From positions 225,439 through 289,438 of the forward strand of contig JAEZST010000006.1 in assembly GCA_023443865.1 (NCBI GenBank): DNA of 64,000 nucleotides. The letters are read 5' to 3'. A program made the translations under genes and the position numbers. This DNA comes from Spirochaetota bacterium (GTDB lineage: Bacteria; Spirochaetota; Spirochaetia; Treponematales; Treponemataceae). Positions within the stretch are counted from its first letter, which is position 1. Each line of letters opens with the position of its first letter. The notes under the pieces are model-generated. The model saw nothing but the letters and a program-made list of their open reading frames with translations, did no database searches and was not told where the DNA came from. Shown one piece after another: positions 9,075 through 16,084 of this stretch.

Positions 9075-9085
9075 TGACCTACAGT
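9057..9085 (+). promoter_or_regulatory. Promoter of the pentapeptide gene
   Basis: TTGACC, 17 nt, TACAGT, then 7 nt to the ATG at 9093, giving an expected leaderless mRNA. The same hexamers, spacer and 7-nt distance recur before the bactofilin gene (35738-35766). Confidence 0.65.
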
Positions 9086-9092
9086 GTTTCTT

Positions 9093-9620
9093 ATGTTCAG
9101 CGCGCATCAGGACATTCCGCGGCAAAGCCTGTACGAGATTCTCGCGGCCAACGAGACCATCAACAGCCTCGATTTTTCCGATATGGAATTCAGGGATATG
9201 GACCTTTCGGGAAAGTCCTTCACGGGCTGCCGTTTTTCCCGTTCGGTATTCGTGAACGCGAAACTCGACCGATGCCGGTTCCGCATGTGCTTTTTCGACT
9301 TTGCACGCTTCAGCCGCTGTTCCGTAACCGCCGCGGACATCCAGTTTACCAGCTTCGCGGGAGTGCACATTAACGACACGACCTTCGAAAACTCGGACCT
9401 GCTGCACGACAATTTCAACGGGCTCCTATCGGGAAACGTGAGCTTCAACGATTCGGACCTGTATAACTCGCGCTTCGTGATGGCAACGCTCAAGGACACG
9501 TCGTTCCAGAACTGCAACCTGAAAAAAACCATGTTCCACCAGACCACCCGCGTTAAGGTATCCTTCCGCTCCTCGAATACCCGGGAAGCGATCTTCGATA
9601 AGGGGGAAACGCCCGAATGA
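9093..9620 (+). CDS. Pentapeptide-repeat protein
   Basis: 175 residues with irregular five-residue repeats of the A(D/N)LXX type (FSDMEFRDMDLSGKSFTGC, FVNAKLDRCRFRMCFF, FENSDLLHDNFNG, FNDSDLYNSRF, FQNCNLKKTMF), which fold as a right-handed quadrilateral beta helix. No signal peptide, so probably cytosolic. Members act as topoisomerase mimics or scaffolds; nothing here tells which. The ATG at 9093 is preferred over the in-frame GTG at 9084 because the promoter -10 covers the GTG. Its stop overlaps the next start as ATGA, so it is translationally coupled to the MBL-fold gene. Confidence 0.85.
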   Translation: MFSAHQDIPRQSLYEILAANETINSLDFSDMEFRDMDLSGKSFTGCRFSRSVFVNAKLDRCRFRMCFFDFARFSRCSVTAADIQFTSFAGVHINDTTFENSDLLHDNFNGLLSGNVSFNDSDLYNSRFVMATLKDTSFQNCNLKKTMFHQTTRVKVSFRSSNTREAIFDKGETPE

Positions 9621-10243
9621 AAATCTGGTTTCACTATTCCCTGGAGGGCTTTTCCAACGGATACCTCGTGGCGAACGAAAAGACCGGAGAGGCGGTGATC
9701 GTCGATCCGGGCAGCATGAACCGGGAACTCTTGGCCCACGTGGAAAGCCACCGGTACAAGGTAGACGCCGTGCTCGTGACCCACAACCACCCGAGCCACC
9801 ATAACGGGCTCATCACCCTGATGCGCATTTACTCCCCGAAGGTATACGCCGCCGACGCCGAACTTGGCGGCCAGCGCACGGTATTGCTGCAGGGCGACGG
9901 CACCTTCGCGGCGGCGGGGTTCGCGATCCGCTATTACGCGGTACCCGGCCACTCGCCCGACTCCCTCATGTTCCAGATAGAGCATGCCCTCTTTACCGGC
10001 GACGCCCTGTCCGCGGGCCGATTGGGCACCACGAACAATATTTACGGCAAGCGCAACCTCTTAACCCACCTGAAAAACAAGCTCTTGAGCCAAAACGACA
10101 ACATGGCCCTCTTTCCGGGACATGGGCCGCCTTCAACGATCCGCGCGGAACGCTTTTTCAATTCGGAACTGATGAAGGGAAGCGGCGACGAGAGCGAGCA
10201 CGCGGACTCGAAGTTTTTCTTTATCGGACCCGAGCCCTTTTAG
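9617..10243 (+). CDS. MBL-fold hydrolase with a changed metal motif
   Basis: 208-residue metallo-beta-lactamase-fold protein of the glyoxalase-II-like group. Metal-site elements are THNHPSHHNG (about 54-63), GHSPDSL (about 114), FTGDAL (about 128) and FPGHGPPSTI (about 168). In the family the first motif is HxHxDH; here the Asp is Ser (HNHPSH), while the other His/Asp ligands remain. Loss of that Asp normally weakens the second metal site (family knowledge), so it may bind one metal or use a different chemistry (inference). Coupled to the pentapeptide gene; its stop abuts the convergent stop at 10244. Confidence 0.85.
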   Translation: MKIWFHYSLEGFSNGYLVANEKTGEAVIVDPGSMNRELLAHVESHRYKVDAVLVTHNHPSHHNGLITLMRIYSPKVYAADAELGGQRTVLLQGDGTFAAAGFAIRYYAVPGHSPDSLMFQIEHALFTGDALSAGRLGTTNNIYGKRNLLTHLKNKLLSQNDNMALFPGHGPPSTIRAERFFNSELMKGSGDESEHADSKFFFIGPEPF

Positions 10244-12019
10244 TCAGTCGTCGAAGTACCAAAGCCCTACCCTGCCGCCCGTGAGCCCCCAACGCGAAAA
10301 CGCGTACGCGCCGAGCCGTTCCGCCGCCGCGGCGAAATCGCCGGCATCGGTCGCCCGCACGTAATCCGAAAGCCCCGGATCCCCGCCGTACCTGAGGAAT
10401 CGCTCGTCCACGTTATCCGTGAAATAGGCGGCCACGCGCGCTTGCGGCTGCTGCATTAGATAGGCCATGTACTCGTTTTCCAGCAAATAGGGATCGCTCA
10501 CGTCGTAGCCCAGGGTATCCACTACCGTAAAGTACTCCTTCAGGTAATCCACTGCGCGTTTGTCCGTGGCGGCAAAGGCGTCGGCGACCTCGGAGCGAAA
10601 GCCGGGATCGGTAAAGTAGATGCCGTGGTAGCTTTCATGGGCGAGGAAAAGATACCGCAGGTAGGCCGCTGACTGGCGCGAGATGGAAACCACCGCGCCC
10701 GCGCCCGGAGCGTAGGAAGAATCCCGGAGCGCGATAATGCCCTCGGCGAGCAGGATTGCCCGCAGCTCGAGCTCCTCGGTTCCCAGGGGAAAGCCGGAAA
10801 GCCGGGCGGCCTCGAAGAATTCCGCGAGGCTTTCCGCCCGATAATCGTGGGCGTTGTAGGCGTGAAGGCCCCGCATTTCGGCGTCGGTCAAAAGGCGGCC
10901 GCGATACCCGGTCTTTTCCACGAAGAACGCGAGCCGCTTGAAAAGCCGGTCCTGCACCGCGTAATCGGCCGTATCGAACAGGAGCACCGAGGGAAAGCGG
11001 TCCCAGGAGAAAATTTCGTAATCGGCGTTTCGCCAGGACGCGACGGGCCATTCCACCGCGGCATGCGGGTCGGCGACGATCGGGGATCGGGGATTCGCCG
11101 GGTCCGCGCAGGGGTACGAAAGGCCGCGCGCCACGCGAAGCTCGCGGAGCGCCGCGGTCCCGGAGAGCGGCACCAGCGAAACCGGCGCCTCGCCCGGGGC
11201 AACCCCCATCATGAAGGAGGGAAGCCACGTGGCCGTCAGTGACGGGCTTTGCCTCCACCCGAACGAAAAGCTTCCCGCGCCGAACCGTGACCTATTTTGG
11301 GCCGTCGCCGTTCCCGGGTCGGCCAGCCGCGGATCGAAGCCGAATTCCACGCTCGAGCCGCCCGCGAGCTCCACCGCGTAGGCGATTCCCGCGGGGTTCT
11401 GCGGAATCGCGCAGGCGCGCTCGCCGCCCGAGTCGCCGAAACCGAACCACGGCTCGGAACCCCGGAAGGACCAACCGGTCTCAAAGGGCGCGAGGGAGGC
11501 GGAAAGCACGCGGAGGCGGGTATCGGGGGCGCTCCCTTCCAGGGAAACGGCGAAACCGGCGAAGGATTCGGCGTGAAACCGCACGCGGAAAGCGCCGACC
11601 GGAGCGCGCACGACCGAAAGGGCGCGGGGCTTGGGATCGGAGACGAGGCGGCCGGAAGGGTCCAGGTCCTCCGCGAAGACGGGAGCGACGGAGACGGACG
11701 CGACGCTTCCCTTTTCGAGCTCCAGCGTCAGCTCGATGGAAGGGGAAGGCGGCGCGCCGGCGATAAGCGAGGCGGCATGGGGTCCGAGGGAAAACCAGGC
11801 GGAAGGATCCCTGTCGGTCAGTACGCCGGTTTTGGCGGCGGCGGAAAGGGCCGTAAGTCGCGACGAGGGGCCGGAACCGGAGACGGAAAGGGCGACCCGG
11901 GACGAAGGCAGGCCGCAGGAGGCGGCGAAGCCCAGGGAAGCGAGCGTCAGGCACGCGGAGAGCGCGGCGACGCGAAAGGGCCCGCTAGAAGGGCGGGAAG
12001 CGCAGGGTGGCAGAATCAC
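10244..12019 (-). CDS. Exported protein with HExxH motif, function unknown
   Basis: 591 residues. The N-terminus has a hydrophobic signal segment (VAALSACLTLASLGFAASC) ending at a Cys that could be lipidated under the loose spirochaetal lipobox; otherwise a secreted protein. Residues 40-310 look like beta-rich domains. The C-terminal part contains HESYHGIYF (His461-His465), a zinc-peptidase-like HExxH, with Glu477 as a possible third ligand. Start is GTG at 12019 after AGAGG. I do not recognise the family; a secreted metallopeptidase is an inference from one motif. Confidence 0.75.
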   Translation of the reverse strand: MILPPCASRPSSGPFRVAALSACLTLASLGFAASCGLPSSRVALSVSGSGPSSRLTALSAAAKTGVLTDRDPSAWFSLGPHAASLIAGAPPSPSIELTLELEKGSVASVSVAPVFAEDLDPSGRLVSDPKPRALSVVRAPVGAFRVRFHAESFAGFAVSLEGSAPDTRLRVLSASLAPFETGWSFRGSEPWFGFGDSGGERACAIPQNPAGIAYAVELAGGSSVEFGFDPRLADPGTATAQNRSRFGAGSFSFGWRQSPSLTATWLPSFMMGVAPGEAPVSLVPLSGTAALRELRVARGLSYPCADPANPRSPIVADPHAAVEWPVASWRNADYEIFSWDRFPSVLLFDTADYAVQDRLFKRLAFFVEKTGYRGRLLTDAEMRGLHAYNAHDYRAESLAEFFEAARLSGFPLGTEELELRAILLAEGIIALRDSSYAPGAGAVVSISRQSAAYLRYLFLAHESYHGIYFTDPGFRSEVADAFAATDKRAVDYLKEYFTVVDTLGYDVSDPYLLENEYMAYLMQQPQARVAAYFTDNVDERFLRYGGDPGLSDYVRATDAGDFAAAAERLGAYAFSRWGLTGGRVGLWYFDD

Positions 12020-12051
12020 AACGACCTCTTTACCGACTGACCGCGGCGCGA

Positions 12052-12840
12052 TCAGAGATTCACGAGACTGACGGCGATGAGCTTCGCGATTTCGTATTTC
12101 CGAGCGGGGGGCAACTCCGAGTCGGGTCGGAGAAAGCTTTCGAACCGGCCGGCGAAATCGTCGGGAAGGGTTTTAAGGGTCGAGATCCGGGAAAGATAGC
12201 CCCGGTGCGAAGGCTCGAACTCGCCGTTTTCCATGAAAAGCGCCGCGCAGGCGAAATTGATGAAGTTTGACGACGCGATGAGGTAGTGGAAGGGATCGTC
12301 GCGCACGATCGAGGCGCCGAGATCCGCGAGGTAATGGTCCATGGTCGATTGATAGAAGGACCGCATCTGCACCCAGAATTCTTCGCTCAAGGAGGAAAGC
12401 CGCGCGGTTTCTTCCTTAATCCAGGAACTCCGCTCAAACAGGGCCTTGCAGTGCACGAGACGGTAAAACACGTACGTGCCGCTATCCCGGATTTTCCACA
12501 GGTCAGAGCCGGCGCGGAGGGCGATCTCGGTCAATTCGCCAATGCGCGCGATGGACTTGTATTCGATGCGAACCGGTAGGTCGCCCACCATAAAGCGGTC
12601 CTTTGAGCCCGTGGGCGAGGTTTCGAATACCGAATGGGGGGGGAAGGCGGACTGGCGGACGGAGACGGACGGAACGGAGTCGCGGACGTAGACGTCGAGA
12701 ATGAGGGCGAAGTACGGATCCAGGGTATCGGTTGCGGCGGCCTCGTTCAGGCAAATCGCCTCAACCGCGTCCCAAGCGGAGATTGAAGCCACGAGACGGT
12801 CGGCGAGTTCGCGAACTTTTGGTTTCATGCTATACTTCAT
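12052..12840 (-). CDS. Conserved hypothetical protein
   Basis: 262 residues from ATG 12840 (MKYSMKPKVRELADRL); the reading frame extends 14 codons further up to 12882. Mixed alpha/beta, no signal peptide or membrane segment. The segment DPYFALILDVYVRDSVP (about 41-57) followed by a predominantly helical half recalls nucleotidyltransferase-like proteins, but the GS motif is missing, so I do not assign a function. A TACTAT hexamer ends 7 nt before ATG 12840, the spacing seen at other genes here, though its -35 is poor. A second in-frame ATG lies at 12828. Divergent from the gene at 12885. Confidence 0.7.
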   Translation of the reverse strand: MKYSMKPKVRELADRLVASISAWDAVEAICLNEAAATDTLDPYFALILDVYVRDSVPSVSVRQSAFPPHSVFETSPTGSKDRFMVGDLPVRIEYKSIARIGELTEIALRAGSDLWKIRDSGTYVFYRLVHCKALFERSSWIKEETARLSSLSEEFWVQMRSFYQSTMDHYLADLGASIVRDDPFHYLIASSNFINFACAALFMENGEFEPSHRGYLSRISTLKTLPDDFAGRFESFLRPDSELPPARKYEIAKLIAVSLVNL

Positions 12841-12884
12841 AGCCAGTATAGTATCATACCGCGCGGGACTTTGGAACAGCAAAA

Positions 12885-13484
12885 ATGACCGAAAACCAGG
12901 AGCTCTCCCTCACGGGAATCTTTCTTCACGACACGCAAACCGCCGATCTCTGCCGGGAGCAAGCCCTCCTGGAACGGGCTCGGACGCCATGCGCATCCGA
13001 TGCCGGAATGATCGCGCCGGGCGGACCGCCCCTGCGCATTGCCCATCCCTTTTGGCCCGTGCCGGAAGGATCCCCGGGATTCGCGAAACCCGACGGGGGC
13101 GCTTCAGACCGCCGGCTTATCGTTCAGGCGCCCCGGGCGATCGGCGGCTGGATAGTCAGGCCGGTCCTCTCCGCCGAAACGAAGTCCGGCGGGAACGGCG
13201 AGGCGCCTTCCCCTCCCGCTTTTTTCCGCGGGTATCCCCCGCTTCCCGCGATTTCCGGTTTCCTTCTCGGCTATTGGGGCGCGGAGGCCCCGTCGCTCCT
13301 GACGCGGGCGGCGGAGGCGTGGGGAGAAGCGAATGACCCGCGCGACACCGGCCTCTTTCGGGACTTTTCGGTTCGCGTATGGTACCATGCGGAAATCCGA
13401 CTCGCGCTTTCCGTCGCGGAAGGCGGATTCCGGTCCCTTTCCTGGCGGATCGGAAAACCAAAGTGGATAAAGGCCGCACGATGA
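12885..13484 (+). CDS. Hypothetical protein upstream of a TSUP transporter
   Basis: 199 residues, rich in Pro, Gly and Ala in the middle, ending in FRSLSWRIGKPKWIKAAR. No family recognised, no signal peptide. It is accepted as a gene because codon third positions are strongly GC like its neighbours and its TGA overlaps the next ATG (ATGA at 13481), the usual sign of coupled translation. Function unknown; perhaps related to the transporter downstream. Confidence 0.6.
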   Translation: MTENQELSLTGIFLHDTQTADLCREQALLERARTPCASDAGMIAPGGPPLRIAHPFWPVPEGSPGFAKPDGGASDRRLIVQAPRAIGGWIVRPVLSAETKSGGNGEAPSPPAFFRGYPPLPAISGFLLGYWGAEAPSLLTRAAEAWGEANDPRDTGLFRDFSVRVWYHAEIRLALSVAEGGFRSLSWRIGKPKWIKAAR

Positions 13485-14305
13485 CCGATCTCTCTTTTTA
13501 TCAGACCCTGCTGATCGTATGCCCCCTGGTCTTCCTCGCGGGCTTTATCGACTCCATCGCCGGAGGCGGCGGCGTGATCTCCCTTCCGGCCTATCTCGCC
13601 ACCGGGTTACCGCCGCACCTTGCCGCCGGCACGAATAAGTGCTCCGCCATGTTCGGAACCTCGGTAGCCGCGTGGAAATACCGCTCGGGCGGCCACATGC
13701 GGGCGCGGGAAGCGGGTTTGGCCGCCGCCTTCGCCCTTCCCGGCGCCTGGATCGGCGTTCGGATAGCGCTCGCCCTGAACCCGGCTGTTTTGCGGGGCGC
13801 GATGCTCGTGGTAATTCCCCTGGTGGCTGCGTTCATGGCCCTGCGGGGAAGGAACCGCTCGGGCGAAGCGGTCGCCGCGGGCCTTCCCGAGCGCTATCGA
13901 GAGCGGTTCCCCGAGCGGACCGGTACCGCCAGGGCCTTGGAATTAATTCTCCCCGCGGCCGTCGGCTTTGCCGTCGGCCTCTATGACGGCCTGATCGGGC
14001 CGGGCACGGGAACCTTTCTTATCGTCGCCTTCAGCGCCCTGCTCGGACGGACCCTCGTGGTGTCATCGGGAAACGCCAAACTGGTGAATCTCGCCTCGAA
14101 CGCGATCTCGGGCATCGTGTTTTTCATGTCGGGAAAGGTGTGGATCGCCCTGGCGATTCCCGCGGCCTGCTGCACCGTCGCGGGAGGCTGGCTCGGCTCG
14201 CACCTGGCGGTAAAAAACGGCGCGAGGGTCATCAGGCCCGTTATGTTCGCCGTGCTCGCCCTGCTTTTCGCCAAAATCGGGCTGGATCTGTTCGGCATCC
14301 TCTAA
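13481..14305 (+). CDS. TSUP (TauE/SafE) family membrane transporter
   Basis: 274 residues, about eight membrane segments in two repeats. The hallmark N-terminal FLAGFIDSIAGGGGVISLPA and the second-half VGLYDGLIGPGTGTFLIVAF are both present. TSUP proteins export or import small sulfur- or carbon-containing anions; the substrate cannot be read from sequence. Start at ATG 13481 overlaps the preceding stop. Confidence 0.88.
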   Translation: MTDLSFYQTLLIVCPLVFLAGFIDSIAGGGGVISLPAYLATGLPPHLAAGTNKCSAMFGTSVAAWKYRSGGHMRAREAGLAAAFALPGAWIGVRIALALNPAVLRGAMLVVIPLVAAFMALRGRNRSGEAVAAGLPERYRERFPERTGTARALELILPAAVGFAVGLYDGLIGPGTGTFLIVAFSALLGRTLVVSSGNAKLVNLASNAISGIVFFMSGKVWIALAIPAACCTVAGGWLGSHLAVKNGARVIRPVMFAVLALLFAKIGLDLFGIL

Positions 14306-14365
14306 TTAACGCGTTTTTCACCCGTCTTTCACGGGATCGGAACCGTGCGCGTGTACGGTTACGGC

Positions 14366-15052
14366 ATGACCTACGCAACGCACCGCTATCTGGGAACCTT
14401 GCTGTATCCGGAACTTCGGGACCGATGGGACATCGCGCTGGACGAGGAATCGTTCCTGTACGGATGCGTCAAGCCCGACGTAACGACCCTCTTCGTCAGG
14501 CATCCCCATTTTTGGAATATCTCGCGGCGCTTCGCGTTTAAGCGGATCGCCCGGCTGTGCGAACGGACACCGAAACCCGCGAAGGCCCACCGGCGCTTCA
14601 GCGAGGAGCTCGCTGTCGCGCTCCACTACGTGGCCGACTTTTTCACCGCCGTGCACAACCTCTCGCCCAACCCCCTGCGCGCCCATATCGAATTCGAGCG
14701 GGTGCTGCACGAGGCCTTTCTGTCGACCGTCGGGCATGACGCCGTGGCGGGATACTTCAATTTCCGGGAACGACTGCCGGGAGACACCGCCCGCGACGTT
14801 TCCCGCAGCCTCGCCCAAGAACTCGCGCGCCGCCATGCGCGCTATGCGCCGGACCGCTCAAGGCCGGAACGGGACCTTCACGCCATTATCGGCGCCTCGG
14901 TCCTGGTCGCCTCGGCGGTCATGGACGCGGTAACGCTTTCGGCGGGCGCGATCAATAGCGGTGCAGCCAGCCCACGACCCGGCCTTCCACGCGAAACCCC
15001 TCAAGATCGGGCCCTTCGAGCGTCCGTTCCGGATATCGCGGATTTTCGCTGA
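14366..15052 (+). CDS. Zinc-dependent phospholipase C-like protein
   Basis: 228 residues from ATG 14366 (MTYATHRYLGTLLYPEL); a GTG at 14345 is also in frame. Predominantly helical, with His/Asp clusters typical of the zinc-dependent phospholipase C family: GCVKPDVTTLFVRHPHF (about 34-50) and ALHYVADFFTAVHNLS (about 84-99). No signal peptide seen, so substrate and location are uncertain. The last ~33 codons run antisense through the 3' end of the S24 repressor gene, a 101-nt tail-to-tail overlap. Confidence 0.7.
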   Translation: MTYATHRYLGTLLYPELRDRWDIALDEESFLYGCVKPDVTTLFVRHPHFWNISRRFAFKRIARLCERTPKPAKAHRRFSEELAVALHYVADFFTAVHNLSPNPLRAHIEFERVLHEAFLSTVGHDAVAGYFNFRERLPGDTARDVSRSLAQELARRHARYAPDRSRPERDLHAIIGASVLVASAVMDAVTLSAGAINSGAASPRPGLPRETPQDRALRASVPDIADFR

Positions 15053-15647
15053 TTATCCGTACGGCCCGCGCCGCCGGCTCAAAATGGACGCGTTTCACCA
15101 AGAGGCTCGAGCCGATGGAGATTACGTGAACGCCGTCGCCCGTCCTTTCATCGACGGAAAACAGCACGATATCCCCGTCGTCGAGGCCGATGCCGGTCAT
15201 TGAATCGCCCCGCACCTCTACGGCCCGCACGCGATCGGCGCGGCGCGGCGCGATAAAGGAACGCAGGACGGGCACCGTCGTCACCTCGGCCCATTCCTCG
15301 ATTTCGACCCCCGCGCCCGCCGCCGCTTCCTGCAGGATAAAGGGCACCTGGGCGATACGGTCGTCGTCGGCGAACGGAACGGTCGGCGTTCCCCCCGCCA
15401 TCTGATAGGGATACCCCGAATCGGAGGCCCTCGTGCCCGTCAAAAGCCAGTTAATATCCACCCCGTACGCCGAGGCAAGCCGCACGAGCACGTCCCGGGA
15501 CGGTTCGCGCTTACCGAGCTCGATATCGCCCGAAACCACCGGATGGATGCCGAGGGATTCGGCAAAGGCTTTCTTGGTCAATCCCGCGGCAAACCGTATT
15601 GAGGCGTAGCGCCCGGAAAGGGTTCCCTCGTCTATTCCTTTTTTCAT
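14952..15647 (-). CDS. XRE-S24 repressor (LexA/CI-like, self-cleaving type)
   Basis: 231 residues. N-terminal HTH_3 domain (SIRFAAGLTKKAFAESLGIH to NWLLTG) and a C-terminal S24 peptidase domain. The catalytic Ser is in EVRGDSMTGIGL and the catalytic Lys in SSLLVKRVHFEP; an Ala-Gly cleavage site is offered by QEAAAGAGVEIEEW in the hinge. All parts needed for RecA-stimulated autocleavage are therefore present (family knowledge). Start at ATG 15647 after GAGGGGAAC; the frame opens at 15671. Divergent from umuDC with two dyads between, so it most likely represses umuDC and itself. Confidence 0.9.
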   Translation of the reverse strand: MKKGIDEGTLSGRYASIRFAAGLTKKAFAESLGIHPVVSGDIELGKREPSRDVLVRLASAYGVDINWLLTGTRASDSGYPYQMAGGTPTVPFADDDRIAQVPFILQEAAAGAGVEIEEWAEVTTVPVLRSFIAPRRADRVRAVEVRGDSMTGIGLDDGDIVLFSVDERTGDGVHVISIGSSLLVKRVHFEPAARAVRIISENPRYPERTLEGPDLEGFRVEGRVVGWLHRY

Positions 15648-15663
15648 GTTCCCCTCTTGACCG

Positions 15664-15680
15664 ATAAGCATTTTGCTTAT
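15664..15680. promoter_or_regulatory. Operator candidate 1 between repressor and umuD
   Basis: ATAAGCA-TTT-TGCTTAT, a perfect 7-bp inverted repeat. It overlaps the upstream end of the repressor reading frame and is suited to bind a dimeric HTH repressor. The half site is shared with the dyad before the MarR gene (18242-18260). Confidence 0.55.
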
Positions 15681-15697
15681 AAACTTAGCATATCAGG

Positions 15698-15713
15698 TAC
15701 AGTGTATACTGTA
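15698..15713. promoter_or_regulatory. Operator candidate 2 / umuD promoter region
   Basis: TACAGT-GTAT-ACTGTA, a perfect 6-bp inverted repeat centred in the intergenic region. It contains TATACT (15705-15710), a possible -10 of umuDC. The repeat is like an inside-out LexA box (ACAG...CTGT rather than CTGT...ACAG). Confidence 0.55.
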
Positions 15714-15733
15714 TAGAGGGAAAACGCAAGAAA

Positions 15734-16084
15734 ATGGCCACAGAAACCGGCTTCCCCTCCCCCGCGCGGGGATACGAGGCGACATCGATCGATCTCAACG
15801 AAATCCTGGTGCACAACCCGCCCGCGACCTTTTTCATGCGGATGAAGGGAAGCCAGCTCGTCTACCGGGGCATCCACACGGGTGATCTTCTCGTGGTGGA
15901 CCGATCAAGGCCGCCCCTGCCCGGCAGCCTCGTAGTGTTCCGGCAAGACGACGAGTTTTCCTGCAGGGAGCTGGTGCGCGACGGGCCCCGCTATTCCCTG
16001 GCCGACGGGGCGGGAAACCACGTCGGGGTCACCGAAGAAACCGAAATATTCGGAACCGTAACGGGAGTGATACGAACCCTATGA
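15734..16084 (+). CDS. umuD: UmuD'-like polymerase V subunit without catalytic dyad
   Basis: 116 residues. Aligned with E. coli UmuD, the protein begins five residues before the GFPSPA segment, that is at the UmuD/UmuD' cleavage site, so it is made in the processed form. The catalytic Ser (GDSM in UmuD) is replaced (KGSQL: G-S-Q-L) and the Lys (FTVKKL) is Arg (FSCREL). The rest is conserved: IDLNEILVHNPPATFF, TGDLLVVDRS. There is no in-frame start between the stop at 15686 and ATG 15734, so a longer N-terminus is not hidden. AGAGGG serves as RBS. The stop region overlaps umuC (ATGA). Expected to join UmuC in translesion synthesis without needing cleavage (inference). Confidence 0.9.
   Translation: MATETGFPSPARGYEATSIDLNEILVHNPPATFFMRMKGSQLVYRGIHTGDLLVVDRSRPPLPGSLVVFRQDDEFSCRELVRDGPRYSLADGAGNHVGVTEETEIFGTVTGVIRTL

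Noticed and set aside
8745..9407. A 220-residue reading of the zinc-ribbon gene starting at 9407.
   Set aside because: The extra N-terminus is antisense to the pentapeptide gene; the promoter at 9046-9074 fixes the start at 9038.
12701..13336. An alternative 211-residue plus-strand frame over 12885-13484.
   Set aside because: The frame at 12885 has the ATGA coupling with the next gene and neighbour-like codon use; the other runs antisense into the gene at 12052.
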